64,000 bases of DNA from the NCBI GenBank assembly GCA_963971575.1, contig OZ020616.1, forward strand, positions 19,231,535 through 19,295,534, given 5' to 3'. The DNA comes from Liopterus haemorrhoidalis (taxonomy: Eukaryota; Arthropoda; Insecta; Coleoptera; Dytiscidae). Positions 33,290 through 44,644 of the stretch are shown here, piece by piece (position 1 is the stretch's first letter; every line of letters starts with the position of its first letter). The notes under the pieces were generated by a model. It was not told where the DNA came from. It made no database searches and worked only from the letters and a program-made list of their open reading frames with translations. Made by a program: the position numbers and the translations under genes.

Positions 33290-34520
33290 TTAATATTTGG
33301 TGGCGTAGCCCTTTGCTTCGATCACAGAAAAACATCTTGGCTTCGAATCTACGAATTTAGTACGTATCTGCGTATTTGTGGACGGATGTTTTTCCACTCT
33401 TGCTCTATAATTTCAAAAAGTTGGTCATTGTTTGTAGCTGTATTTTTGCGAATTTGCCTATCTAAATGCTCCCAAAAGTGGTCGATTGATTTAAGATCAG
33501 GAGTCGGAGATGGCAATTTCATTATCGCCACGTTTTTATGTTAAAACCATTGATTGGATTCAGCCGGTTCGCTCGAACCGTTTGTTAAGAAATTTTAAGT
33601 TCGGCGAACCGCTTGTTAAAATACTTTAGATACTTAGGCCATTGGGAATGGCCATAGCCGTCAGTTCAGTAGAAGCTGAAAGAGACTTTAGCCTTATGAA
33701 TAATATATACACAGAAAAACGAAACAACTGATCGTTTCAAATATAAGTAATATAATGGTTATTAATTTGAATGGTCTGCCTTTAATAAATTGGGATCCAG
33801 TACCGATAGTGCTAAATTGGTTAAGAAGTAACCACAGTTCGGATGATCCTCGTGTAAAAACAAAAACGGAAGTAGAAGTGACTGAAAACCAGAGGGCTAT
33901 TTGGAAATATTTAAAATAATTACATATCTTAATGTTTAATTTAAATAAATATACTATTTTGAATTTTGTGAAAATATTGTGTTTTTAAACAAATACCTCT
34001 GCGAACCGGTTGTTGAGCAAATTGAATCCCATCACTGGTTAAAACCAATGTTTTACCAAATTTGACGAATGCTTTGGATCATTGTCTTGTTGAAATAACC
34101 ATCTTAGATGCATTTATTCTTCTACATATGGAAATAACACACTCTGTAGAATATGTTTATACTTAAATCGATCCAAATTATCCCATCAATTCTTATTGGA
34201 GCAGTTCCAGATGAAGAAAAACATCCCCAAACCATTATGTTGCCGCCGCCATGTTTGGCAGTGGGAATCTGGTACTTACTGTCGTATCTTGCACCTTTAG
34301 GAAACCTCACATACTTCTTTCCATCACTCCCGAACAATTTAAATTTGCTTTCATCACTCCACAGGACCGTTTTCAATTTATTAATGGACCACTCCAAATG
34401 AGCCCTTCTGTTTTTCTTAGAAATAAGTGGTATTTTTACCGCTACTCTACCAAATAGTCTCATATTATTTAGTCTCCTTCTTATAGTACGATTTGACAAT
34501 GAAATATTACATTTTCTAAG
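33290..34520 (-). pseudogene. Tc1 transposase relic, interrupted by a hAT
   Basis: Reverse-strand order: SLSNRTIRRRLNNMRL (helix-turn-helix end), TVLWSDESKFKLFGSDGK (first Asp), GGGNIMVWGCFSSSGTAPI, then RWLFQQDNDPKHSSNLVKHW (second Asp) just before the hAT insertion. After the insertion come LPSPTPDLKSIDHFWEHL and FVDSKPRCFSVIEAKGYATKY, with a stop at 33290. The usual catalytic Glu of the PIE motif reads Asp (SIDHFW). A frameshift lies near 33350. These lesions and the insertion make it inactive. Confidence 0.85.
33548..34037 (+). mobile_element. hAT remnant with C-terminal transposase motif inside the Tc1
   Basis: Perfect 8-bp duplication GTTAAAAC at 33540-33547 and 34038-34045. The ends CATTGATTGGATTCA and TTGAATCCCATCACTG mirror each other imperfectly. 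The plus strand reads VSSVEAERDFSLMNNIYTEK and, after a one-base shift, SNISNIMVINLNGLPLINWD plus RAIWKYLK with a stop. This is the hAT C-terminal dimerisation region of the KIAA1586-like type. Most of the transposase is deleted. Confidence 0.85.
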
Positions 34521-34631
34521 ATTTCCTCATAAATGTGAAAAAAGGGTATCTTTAAAAGTTTAGAATACTATGGTATAATTGAATAATTTTTGTTTTTACA
34601 TCGCAAGAACAATATTTTTTGAGGCATGGTA

Positions 34632-34929
34632 TAAGCTGTTCACTTTTGTAAGAACTAACTAAGAGGGAATTTTGTTTTCAATAGTTTGTACCTTTGAAGC
34701 TGTATGTCATGTTGGTATTAAAAAATGTCACTTTTTTAAAATGTCGATCCATTTGACATATGTCATAATGAAAAATTATATCTTAATTATAATAATCATA
34801 ACCTTATCAACCTAAAGTCGGTTTTACAGCGTAAGGAATATTTTTAATTGACATGTAAAGTCAGTAACACACCATAAAAGTAACCAAAATAACCAGATCT
34901 AGTGTGTTCTTACAAAAGTGAACAGCTTA
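34632..34929. mobile_element. TAAGCTGTTCAC MITE, copy 4
   Basis: 298 bp, the best-preserved family member here: TAAGCTGTTCACTTTTG and CAAAAGTGAACAGCTTA flanked by TA (34630-34631 and 34930-34931). It is nested in the Tc1 element between the transposase and the right IR/DR end. Confidence 0.9.
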
Positions 34930-35499
34930 TACTATAAAACACAAGACAATAATGAATAAGTTTTATACTAAAATCTTCAATTCTACAAGCTGATTATTGC
35001 ATAGTAGAGTATGTTTAATAAGGTTTCCATACTTTTTGGCCAAGCGCATTTTAAAATGTTAATGTAAAATACTGAATATGTAAAAATATGTAATTTATGC
35101 TAATAGTTGCAAAATATTTCTTTTTTTTTCTTGAATTATATATGAATTACAAGAAAAAAAAAAAATATTTATAATTTAAATTTTATTAGGAAAAATAAAA
35201 AGTTTCCATACTTATGACCACCACTGTATATTGAAGTTTTTTTATATAGTAATGCACGTTTATGAATAAGGATATTAGTATTTCATTCATTCCTTAATTT
35301 CCTAGTTTAAAACAGTGGTTTTTAACCCAGTGGTGTGTTGGAAACGGCTCATGCGAGTCTGTTGTTAAATTTTCATGAATTTTGCGAGCCGGTTATTGTT
35401 TTAATGGAGCAATTTCGCGCGTGTCTGTTGTCGAATTTTTCGTACCGGCTAACAAACTCATTATTAAAAATTAAATTATATAAAATTAAAATTAAGTAT

Positions 35500-35766
35500 A
35501 AGCTGTTCACTTTTGTAAGGACAAACTAGATCAGGTTATTTTGGTTATCTTTTAATGTTATTTAAAAAATATCTTTGCGATGTACATCAGACTTCAGGTT
35601 TGTTGGTTCTGATTATTATAATTAAGAAATCATTTTTTATTATGACATATGTCAAATTGACATTTATTACCATTGTTTAATACTAACATGACATACAATT
35701 TCAAAGGTGCAAACTAATGAAATAAAAATTTCTTCTTAGTTTGTTTTTACAAAAGTGAACAGCATA
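35500..35766. mobile_element. TAAGCTGTTCAC MITE, copy 5
   Basis: 267 bp in inverted orientation, TA at 35498-35499 and 35767-35768. The internal sequence is more diverged than in copies 1-4. Confidence 0.8.
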
Positions 35767-35793
35767 TAATGTCTATTCCAAACGATTAGGCGG

Positions 35794-36005
35794 CAGAGCC
35801 GCAGTAAGGAAAACTTGCGCTAGGGGCAGAGAAAAAAAAGTCCTCATCTCCCAAAATCTAAGTGATGAGCAAAAAAAAGGTCCTTACCTATCAAAATTTA
35901 AGCGATGAGCACAAAAAAAGGTCCTCCCCACTCAAAATCCAAGTTACGAGCAAAAAAAAAAAGGTCCTCGCGTTCGCAACAGCGCCCCTTAGTCCAACCC
36001 GTCAG
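35794..36005. mobile_element. hAT MITE, CAGAGCCGCAGTA family, right-truncated
   Basis: It starts CAGAGCCGCAGTAAGG immediately after a CTATTCCAAACGATTAGGCGG stub of the CAGTCTGTTCC MITE family, so it landed in such a MITE. Three minisatellite cassettes (GAGCAAAAAAAGGTCCT) follow. The tail GCGCCCCTTAGTCCA matches the interior of the complete copy at 56332-56563, after which homology stops. Confidence 0.7.
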
Positions 36006-36225
36006 CGCCTTTTTAAAAGACTAGCCCAGCTGTTGAAGTTGCCAACACGAGATGTGAGTGTCGTCTACAGGGCTTCTCCATGTGTTCGCCTCGTGCGGAT
36101 ACCTGGGGTGGTTCGACCGATCCTGGAGAAGCCGGGGCAAGAACGATACTTACATCAGCTTCTAACGGACAACACCAGCAGCCATTTTGACCAACAATTG
36201 TATTCTGATGTAAATTAATATTATA
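36006..36225. other. GC-richer unassigned segment
   Basis: About 220 bp of roughly 50% GC in a region near 30% GC. It is open on the plus strand (reads such as LPTRDVSVVYRASPCVRLVR and PGVVRPILEKPGQER). No domain is recognised. It could be an exon, the 5' region of a LINE or part of a longer hAT-family member. Confidence 0.3.
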
Positions 36226-36419
36226 TATTAAATTTTGTAGAAAAGGTTCCGTTCTTGAATTCACCCCGTGCAATATTTAAAAAATCATCTTAGGTTGGTA
36301 ATTTGGTGGGGATCTCTTATTACTAACAATGTGTCATTTGATTTATAAGTATTTCACTACTAAAAATGATTTATTCTTGTCTGATACCTTAAAAACAAAA
36401 AACCAAACTGATTCAAACA

Positions 36420-37400
36420 ATAGGTTGAATCATGGCGTTTAACAATAGGCTGTAGACTCCTCCTTACACACATAAACTCGATCTTCAGCTGTTTTCTTTA
36501 TATATATATATATATATATTACCTTAGCCATAAATACAAAAAATCCATAACATTAGCTATAATTTAGCCATTAATTAAAAAAACAATTAATTTTTTCAAA
36601 AACACAAAAACTGCAATATATTGCAAAAACTCAATCTTATCAAAAATTCCTCTCGGCTCAGATCAATGTACATTACCTACTTATAATTTTTTCATGCTGT
36701 AATTGTCATTTTTTCACTCAAATTTTTAGTTTAACCCCTTTGGGTAAAAGGGTGCAGGCCAAGATCTTTTTTTGCACATTTTTGTTAAAATCGATTTAAA
36801 AGAAACGAATTAAAAAAAAAAGTACTTTTAGTTCATTAATTTATGTCTTAAGAGCTTTATTTTGGTACCAGGCCATAAATTTCAAAGAAAAGAAAAAAGA
36901 AACAAAAAAATTTTTTTCAAAGAAACAAAATTATTTTCGAAAAACTAATCTGATCAAAAATTCCTGTTGAACTATTCCGGTTCTCATCATTGTAAATTAT
37001 TGAGATTTTTTTCAGATTTTTAAATCAACCCCTCTAGAACAAAAGTTTTTGTGACATTTTTTTGACGAAAAACCGAAAATTAAAAAAAAAATAGATTTAA
37101 AAAATTTGCTTGTTAATCCACACATTAAGAGGTTTCATTTGATATGCCACACACAATTTTAAAAAATATATATTTTTCATTAAATACATATTTGTTTATA
37201 TTTATGTGTTTTTTTGAAATCTGAGTATTTTTCTTATGTGGGTCAAAAAGTTGTATAAGCATGCCAAATTTCACCTTTTTATCTTAAGCCGTTTGGCTAC
37301 AATTTCTACCGTACAGACAGACAGACACACGCGTGACATTAAGGGCTTTTTGGTGGTCATACCTACAAAACTCCCAAAAGATCAGAAAATGGAAAAAAAA
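36420..37400 (+). repeat. GACAGACAGA repeat family, longest copy
   Basis: Colinear with 14640-15330 and extended by an internal second block (36930-37080: TGATCAAAAATTCCTGTTGA, CAACCCCTCTAGAAC). It includes a (TA)n run near 36503-36520 and the TACAGACAGACAGACACACG block at about 37312. Confidence 0.7.
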
Positions 37401-37439
37401 ACTTACTTTAATGTATTCAATGAGATCTATTGTTGACAC

Positions 37440-37704
37440 TCCACTAATTTGTCTATTTTTGCTTTAATTGTATTACTCAATGCTATTCATGTACAGAAGT
37501 CTATTCAGAGTCAATTTTGTTAATTCGTTTTAATATTTACCATTGTGGAAAATTCCTTTTCTCATAAATATGTAGAAAAAAATAGAATAAATTTTGAATG
37601 GCGATCATAAACAAATCGATGTTTCCTCTGGGTATGAATCAAATATTGGATCAAGGCAATGAACTCAATTTTATGAAGTGTGGATGAAAGTATCAACTAA
37701 TGTA
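37440..37704. repeat. host repeat interrupted by a mariner
   Basis: Together with 38409-38560 it forms a repeat whose right part is colinear, in reverse, with 54465-54600 (shared AATGAATAAGTGTGGTGGGGAT and TTTGGTTTTTAAATGTATTA). The mariner at 37707-38406 sits in it. Confidence 0.55.
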
Positions 37705-37706
37705 CG

Positions 37707-38406
37707 AGGGCAACCTTGTAAGTTTTACAAAAACTAAGAAAGACCAAATTTTTTTGGAACAAACAGTTTTATTGCTTTTCAAAATATTCGCCTTTAAGAT
37801 TTATACATTTTTGCATGCATTCAAACCAATTCTCGAAACATTTTTTCCACTCTGAAGTTGGTATCTCAAAAACATGGTTTTCGAATTTTTCAACAGCTTC
37901 TTGAGGTGATGAAAATCGTTGTCCACGCATTTTTTGTTTGACATTGGGGAACAAAAAAAGTCGTTAGGGGATAAATCAGGTGAATATGGGCAATGAGACA
38001 TTAATTCGATGTTTTTCTCCTTCAAATAATCAGTTGTTACACGTGCTGTGTGGGAGCTTGCATTGCCATGATGAAGAATGATGCGACGTTTTTGGTTGTT
38101 TTTCCTGATTTTGTCGACGACTTTTGTTAGGGGATAAATCAGGTGAAGACGAGCAATGAGATATTAATTCGATGTTTTTTTTTACTAAAATCGTAAAAAA
38201 TCATCCAACGAAAACCTTCACGAGTAATATAATTTTTTTTACAAATTTGTTTTTTTTTAACGCTCACTCTCAATAAACTACTCGGTCAATTTATAAGCTA
38301 CCACTGATTTCACAATTAAAAATGTCAAATTTTATGAATATAGTAATGTTATATTTCAATATTGCCATCTAGTGGTCGTTTGTAAAAACATAAAAGGTAA
38401 CCCTCG
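37707..38406 (-). mobile_element. deleted and rearranged mariner
   Basis: Ends CGAGGGCAACCTTGTAAG and the mirror of AAAAGGTAACCCTCG, TA at 37705-37706 and 38407-38408. Only 700 bp compared with about 1.3 kb for a full mariner. The segment 37962-38020 is repeated at 38122-38182 (GGGGATAAATCAGGTGAA, CAATGAGA.ATTAATTCGATG), so the missing half was lost by a rearrangement between copies. Confidence 0.85.
37769..38130 (-). pseudogene. mariner transposase C-terminal relic
   Basis: Reverse strand: KNNQKRRIILHHGNASSHTA, TTDYLKEKNIELMSHCPYSP with DLSPNDFF (third Asp of DD34D), then MRGQRFSSPQEAVEKFENHV and a tail ending GEYFEKQ. The second catalytic Asp reads Gly (HHGNASSH where HHDNA is usual). One frameshift lies after NDFF. 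Inactive. Confidence 0.85.
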
Positions 38407-38878
38407 TATTCATTCTACTCATTCGATGATTGGAATGACTGGAATGAATAAGTGTGGTGGGGATGAAAAGTAATACATATTTGAATGCATTTGGTTTTTA
38501 AATGTATTATAATTAAATTTTGGTACTACTACTTCAAAATAATTTTCACTTTTAGGTATTTTCTCATCTTATGTCCTAAAATAATTAATTTTAATATAGT
38601 ATTGTTAAATCTTAAAATATATGTACAATAGGGGATACGTATAAAATTTATATTTTCTTAAAAGTACATTTTTTTGTTATGTTAATATTAGTTAATGTCA
38701 CCTAACAAAACAAAAATCACATATTAATTAATATTTCAGTGAAATTTTTTAAACGAAGTATTATAAATTTAAAATAAAGCCAACCACAGCGCGAAGGTTG
38801 CCGAGTAAATACGACTGAGCATGACGTCAGAACCTACACGGCCCAGACTACCTACTCCACAAGCCTTTACGTGTGTAT

Positions 38879-40447
38879 TAGAAATGGCAACGATTAATCA
38901 AATATTAAAATAATCGATTATTTTGTTTCATTTAATCGATTAATCATACAATATTTTTCGTTTCGATTAATTAATAATTAATTGATTAATTTATTATTAA
39001 TCGATAATTTTATTTTATTTTCAAGAAATTACATAGTTGTCGCTAAGATGACTTTGCTCTCTTTTTTCAATAAAGTCCCTAGATTACTAGGACTTCAGAA
39101 TAATCGTTCTTGCCAATCTGGAGAATTAAACTGACCCGCTACTCATTTCTGCCCAATATACTGCTATAATTTGCGTCCAGTCATTTCAAATTCTCACGAG
39201 CGAAACGCAATCTTCCAACTCGATAATTTGCAAGAAACGCCTAGCAAGTTACAGGTCTTCTGGATACAAGCCCTTGTTTCCTCAGTCGTCTTAGGACAGT
39301 TCGTGATGAAATTGCCAAATGTCTTGTGGCTCGTGAATGCTGTTCGCTGATGACGCTTTATAGTGTAATTAATAGAGTTTTTGGTTACGTCCAAAACACC
39401 ATCCATATTCTAATACCACTGTCATCTTCATATAATGGCGCAGCTCGTACAATGTTTTCCAGCCACAATTTAATTTTATTGCATAAAAAAAGATCTGTTG
39501 AAGTTTATAAATCTTTAAGACGGGTAACTAATGGCAAAATTTTATTTTAACAATGAATTATTTGTATTAAAATTTACGTACTTAATATGCAATATTATAT
39601 AGTCTTCGTTCAAACGGGCATTATTTATTGTTACAGCCTGTTTGTAAAAAAAAAAATATTTTTATACAGACATATTATTACCTTCCATTACTTATATTTT
39701 CCTAATAAAACGGTCAAATGATTTTATATCAGCCTTTAAAATACAACATTAAAGCCGCATTCAGAGCTCTTAAATCAATAGCTTATGCACTGTAACTTAT
39801 GGACTGTTCACTGTCACCAGCAAGTTTGTCATATGATAAGACATGAATCCGTTCAAACCTCCAAATTTAATACGCTGTTAGTTGTGGATTGTGCATAATT
39901 TTCTAAACTTATAGCTAGTGAGATATTTTAATGAGACAGACATATAAACACATTCGCTATCGCATTCTATCAGTGACACCGTAGTTATCGAATGCCTTTA
40001 CATAATCTAACATAATGTTATCATTAACAAATCTTGCTCAAAATTACAAAGACGGACAGTAAATATGATCAATTTAGGTAATTAGGTAGTTAAAATCTAA
40101 GACAATAGAATTATAAGAACGATAATACATATAAAATATTTTACGAAGCTAAAAAGTTGGTTTCAAAATTCACAGATGGTGGGCTATTCGCAACGTGCTA
40201 ATTTATAACAGATGTGAACGGTACATGGAACGTTAAAAGAATGCCTTAAAGCATAACTCAGAGCGACACAACGAAGAGTCTATTACTTATTAATTTAAAG
40301 AGGTCTGAATGCGGCTTTAGACTGTCCCATTTTTTTGTCGGCGACTGTATATGTTTTTTTTTATTTCATAATCGATTATTTTTTACCAACATTTCGATTA
40401 ATCAAATGACCAATTAATCGATTAATTAATTTTTATTGCCATCTCTA
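38879..40447. mobile_element. hAT-type element, TAGARATGGCAA ends
   Basis: TAGAAATGGCAA at the left and TTGCCATCTCTA at the right, with near-identical 8-bp flanks GTGTGTAT (38871-38878) and GCGTGTAT (40448-40455). The subterminal zones are full of ATTAATCGAT words. A smaller element is nested at 39752-40317. A reverse frame at 39194-39406 (VTKNSINYTIKRHQRTAF) could be a helix-turn-helix relic, but the match is weak. Confidence 0.75.
39752..40317. mobile_element. TIR element AAGCCGCATTCAGA, nested
   Basis: AAGCCGCATTCAGAGCTC at the left and GAGGTCTGAATGCGGCTT at the right, each bordered by TA. 566 bp without coding capacity. About 40060-40145 resembles 1825-1925. Confidence 0.7.
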
Positions 40448-40455
40448 GCGTGTAT

Positions 40456-41110
40456 AGTGTATTGTTTGAGAGTTTTGTATTTGTTTTTTAAACAATTTTT
40501 CACGCATTTATTATTAAAATGGCAGATAAAGATTTTGTTATTTTTGAGTGACAATTTACCCAACATTGATGCTTTTCCTCCTTTTCTTTTGTTTTTCACC
40601 ATTAGGTAATGAAATAAATTGTTTTTGTGGAATTCTAAATAAAGTATTAGTTCACATCGGTACTAAACAATATTTTCGATGTTTCGAAGTACTGGGGACT
40701 GGATCATCCACATTTTATATATTTTAATATCAAATTTAATTCGATGACATGTAGAATAACTTTATTTTAATTAAAATCACTCTAACTTTACACAACCTAT
40801 AAAAGTTGTACAAGCAAATAAGTTCACGACAAACTGTGTAGGCTGTACGCTGTACACTGGGTAGGGTGTGACGTCACAGCCAGTTTGTAAACAAGCGGAG
40901 TGTTTATCGCGCGCTTAAGAATTTAAAAAAAAATAAGCCTTTAAATTAAACAAAAAAAAAAATGCAAAACTGGTTTTTATGTTTATATGCGACAAAAGGC
41001 ATATAATAAAATAAAAATCATGTTTATCCCCTATTCAATTATTCGTTCTAAAACATTACGTTCTAGAATATTTGCTTCAAATATAAAATTTTCCTCTTGT
41101 GCATTTATTA
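40456..41110. other. no gene seen
   Basis: Non-coding AT-rich stretch between elements. No repeat boundary or conserved frame is recognised. Confidence 0.4.
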
Positions 41111-41117
41111 TTTAGAT

Positions 41118-41225
41118 TAGGGTGACCAGACGTCCTGTTTTCCTAGGACATGTCCTGTTTTTTCTTTTAGCCGGGGATGTCCTGACTAGTTTTCAAAAGT
41201 TGTCCTGTTTTTTTTACCGACCGCC
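41118..41225. mobile_element. TAGGGTGACCA hAT end, truncated
   Basis: TAGGGTGACCAGACGTCCTG with repeated TGTCCTGTTTT words, the same terminal style as 965 and 14147. No right end was found. Confidence 0.6.
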
Positions 41226-41681
41226 AACATATATAAGGGAGGTATTGTGACCATACCGATTTTGACATTTCGAGATTTCGATGGATCTCCACGAATTAAG
41301 GTCCCTACATAACGTTTTGACTATTTTTAGCATGATGTCTGTCGGTCTGTCTGTCTGTCCGTCTATCTGTGTACTCGTGCAGAGCAAATTCGGCTGAAAT
41401 GATTTTTATGAAACTTATTTAAGCTTCTGCCATTAATGGCACGAGTTGATCAACTTTTGGTAAAAATCGGTTGACTAAAAATGGGAGTTTACTCGTGTCG
41501 ATTTTAAGATTTTTGTGAATATTTAGCAACAGAAAAATATTTCGAAAAAATTTATTTAACAAAAGTTGCTATAAAAGCAGTAATTAATAATTTTTATATG
41601 AGACGTTTTTTGATAAAACGAAAAATTTTGAATAAATTTTCGAAAATTTTATAAAATTTTTCTTGCGCATCTATTCTAGTA
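41226..41681 (+). repeat. GTTGATCAACTTTTG repeat, interrupted by a hAT
   Basis: Forward copy of the family at 22141-22450, with a TCTGTCTGTC block at about 41340. It continues after the insertion at 42713-42840. The boundary sequence CTAGTACTTCTAACCAGCCACCAAC exists uninterrupted, in reverse, at about 54165-54200. Confidence 0.75.
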
Positions 41682-41689
41682 CTTCTAAC

Positions 41690-42704
41690 CAGAACCGGCG
41701 CTAGCTCTTTTGGCACCCGGGGCAACCTGCGCCCTATTTAGAATATGCACTGGCGTAACGAAAAGGGGAGTTTAGGTGCTCGCAATTTTATTTCAAACAT
41801 ATTCTTATGATTTAGATGGCTGCATAAATATTTTAACTGAATACTTGTTATGGCTAAGTAAATTTGCTAATACAGTGGTACTTCGACTTACAAATCTCTC
41901 GATATACGAACATCTCGATATACGAACATTTCGAGATACAAACTATTTTCATATCCTATTTTGACCTCTAGATACGAACCGTGATGTTTTTCATTTCAAA
42001 TAAATTAAAGTCTGTTTACATTATACTTTTTAATTATTTTTTTTCCCTATTACTAGAAACAGGCTACTGCTACAGGCAACAAATTGAAAATTCCTGAGCC
42101 ACAAAACCAGACATAAGAAAATTGGCCTTTTGTACAATTTAATGGAAGATGATTTTCATACTAATCATGTAAAACAGAAAATGTTATAAATAAAAATTAA
42201 TATTTAAGGGTATACAAAATGCATTTTAATAGTGAAAAAATGTTCCTTCTCGCTCATTCTCTATTTCTTTGCATTTTCTTCATTTAGTTGAGAAAAGTTT
42301 TTTTTTTTTAATTTTTTGATTTTTCTTTATGATTTTTGATTAACGGATTAACTGATTTCCCAAAAGATAAAATGAAAAATTGGGTTTCTAGATACATACT
42401 TTTTAAGATACGAACCGCGGTCAAGAACAAATTAAGTTTGTAAGTCAAGGTGCCATTTTATGTCTAAATGTGCCACCAAAATCAGTTATAAATGTTTTCA
42501 GATGTTGTAAGAAAGTTATTACAGTCCAAAAGAAGACTGAATATTATATAATCAATAAATGTGTAAATCTATAAACTCAGTTTTATATTTAATATGTACA
42601 AGATTGAAACAGAAATGTAAGAACTTAATAAAAACTTGGAATATGTATATTTAAGCGTTTGTTTTGGCGCTCTGGGCCTGTGGCCCTGCCATTCACCGCC
42701 GCTG
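41690..42704. mobile_element. hAT element, CAGAACCGGCGC ends, with confirmed empty site
   Basis: A perfect 8-bp duplication CTTCTAAC at 41682-41689 and 42705-42712. The left end is CAGAACCGGCGCTAGC. The right end, CACCGCCGCTG, is a partial mirror. Subterminal TTTTGGCACCCGGGGCA and TTTTGGCGCTCTGGGC are typical of a hAT group whose ends resemble those at 46214. No transposase remains. A mariner MITE is nested at 41873-42458. Confidence 0.9.
41873..42458. mobile_element. mariner-type MITE, CAGTGGTACTTCGACTTAC ends
   Basis: CAGTGGTACTTCGACTTACA at the left and TTTGTAAGTCAAGGTGCCA at the right. TA at 41871-41872 and 42459-42460. The terminal sequence is the CAGTGGTACxTCGACTTAC type known from Tc1/mariner families. 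ATATACGAACAT repeats lie near the left end. Confidence 0.8.
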
Positions 42705-42849
42705 CTTCTAACTAACCACCAACAAAACGCACCCATGGATAGATAAACTACAGGAATCTCAGTATTTGTGTTTTTTTTTCGCAGATATGCATCCGGACTT
42801 GCATATCGGTGCAGATACTCTTTCTCAAAACATTATAGTCTTTCTTATA

Positions 42850-44065
42850 CAGTCAGCGCCCGATTAACGTACACAGATTCCCGTACGTTAATCGAACGTA
42901 CGTTAAGCGGACGGTATATTTCCGTATAAATGCATGTAAATACGACTAATTGGTACATACTTTCGGTCCCTATGTTCGTACGAACATACATTTGTTCGCA
43001 CGAACGTACTTTTTTTTTGTATAAATGACCAATATTCATTGATTGCTTTGAAGTTATATTTAGGCAAGATATGCGTATGAAGCTTGAAATACAGTGTTAC
43101 CAACTTCTATCTTTCAATTTTCCCCCTTCACTCACACTTACAGAGAAGAATCATTCTGAGTGAATACATATCAGTGTATTCACATGTATTAAAAAAAAAA
43201 TTGGAACTGAATATGGACACTAACGAGATATTAACTATTTGTTAGAATCACATGCGAACGAACTCACGACTAATGAGTTATTAGAACTACAAGAGCAAAT
43301 GAGAACTGAAAAAGAAGACCCAAAAACCGAGAACGAAACAACCGAAATGCAACTAAAAACAGTAAGTGTAATATTAGGCAAAGTGAAAGAACTCATTGAC
43401 ACTATCGAGAATTCGGACCCGGATATTGATAGAAGTTTCAGTGCTGTTAATAATATACGCAATAGCACCGCTTGTTATAAACTTTTATATCAAGACAAAA
43501 AGAAAACTGCGGTACAATTGACAATGGACAAATTTCTAATTAAAAACAACAAATAATAATTTTTTAAGTACTTATTTATTTTTCTAAACATGGTTATTTT
43601 ATACAATGTATAGTTTATTTTTATAACATGTATTTATATGTTAGTACTACGTGTTTACTGTTCTATTCGGATTTACGAAAATATTAGGGGCATTAAATTA
43701 ATAAACTTCAATATCTCGCAAATGATCATTCATGAAAAAAAAAAAAAGTGTAAGAATCTTTTTTTGTAGAAAATTTTAAAATCTGCAAGTTTTATTCAAA
43801 CAAATTTTACGTTAAGTTTACTCTTTCAAAATTAAATGCGGTCCTGTCATTTAATAATCGGACATTTTTCGTAAATCCGATTATACATTGTGTGCTATTT
43901 CTTTTCCCTTTTTTTAACCATAAAGTTGCCATATCAAATACGAAAACGACGTTTGCGTGTGACGCGATGTACGTTCGCGCGGACCATGTGTACGTTCGTA
44001 CGAACATAGGATCCGTAATTAATCATGTACGTATCATCGAACGTACGTTAAGCGAGCGCTGACTG
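42850..44065 (+). mobile_element. Tigger/pogo-type element with CAGTCAGCGC ends
   Basis: CAGTCAGCGCCCGATTAACG at the left and GAACGTACGTTAAGCG...CGCTGACTG at the right, flanked by TA (42848-42849 and 44066-44067). Multiple CGTACG/GTTCG words subterminally. A C-terminal transposase fragment lies inside. 1216 bp, so the DNA-binding and DDE core are deleted. Confidence 0.85.
43215..43556 (+). pseudogene. Tigger/jerky-type transposase C-terminal fragment
   Basis: Open frame reading INYLLESHANELTTNELLEL, then a charged helix with NETTEMQLKTVSVILGKVK, a DSDPDIDRS-like segment and a C-terminus TAVQLTMDKFLIKNNK. The (L/M)ESHxxELTxxxLLEL pattern is characteristic of the tail of Tigger/jerky-type DDE transposases and of host genes derived from them. 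The frame is intact but lacks the catalytic domain. No start context upstream. Confidence 0.75.
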
Positions 44066-44644
44066 TATTCTCTTTTCACTCAATCACAGATGTACACAAA
44101 TGTTTTTTTTTTATCATATCTGCTTAGCAGATATTGTATTGTATATTTGAATAATATAATGTAATGTAATGAACAATGATTATACCTGAGTATTTATGTA
44201 CACTAATAAGTTCAATAAAAATAATAATTTGCAGCTCTTTTGAAAGTGACTGCTTTGGCTGCACACATGCGTACTGCTCGTTACACGTTGGCGATGCTAT
44301 TTTATAAACGTCTTGTTTTTGATATATGTTAAAGATTTTTTTAATTATTTGAAAAAATTACGTATTACTTAGAAAACGTTGAGATTGATATTGTTATGAA
44401 ATAACACTTTATGTATTTTATTAGGTTATAATTGTTTACAACCAGCAGTAAAACGTCCCTTTATTCTATGCAGTACTGCAATAGTTAGCAGATCTGACTT
44501 CAGAGCAGAGCAGTTCTGCAATGCATCGCTGTTTTTGAGTTGAATAAAGAAACACGCAGTATGTGTACATCGTAGGTAGTGAATAGCGCTAAAGTTAAGA
44601 TTCAAATTCAAAAATAATCATGTGTACATTTTGCAGAGACATAA
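44066..44644. other. no gene seen
   Basis: AT-rich stretch. The reading frame at 44426-44611 has no support. Confidence 0.4.

Larger units (their letters stand above)
33057..35226 (-). mobile_element. Tc1-like transposon with IR/DR ends
   Basis: The outer ends CAATGGTGACTATAAGTATGG and the mirror of CATACTTATGACCACCACTG are flanked by TA (33055-33056 and 35227-35228). A second AGTATGGAAAC site sits about 175 bp inside each end (33243 and 35025, context GGTCAAAAAGTATGGAAAC). This gives the four-site IR/DR layout of Sleeping-Beauty-like Tc1 elements. A reverse-strand transposase relic lies inside. Two later insertions split the element: a hAT at 33548-34037 and a MITE at 34632-34929. Confidence 0.85.

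Noticed and set aside
13833..37436. Recurrent peptide-like reading YKHAKFQL...STVQTDR
   Set aside because: It comes from the GACAGACAGA nucleotide repeat, appears on either strand with stops on both sides, and shows no protein-level constraint.
39194..39406. Helix-turn-helix domain of a Tc1 transposase
   Set aside because: Only a loose match (VTKNSINYTIKRHQRTAF); no downstream catalytic fragment within the element.
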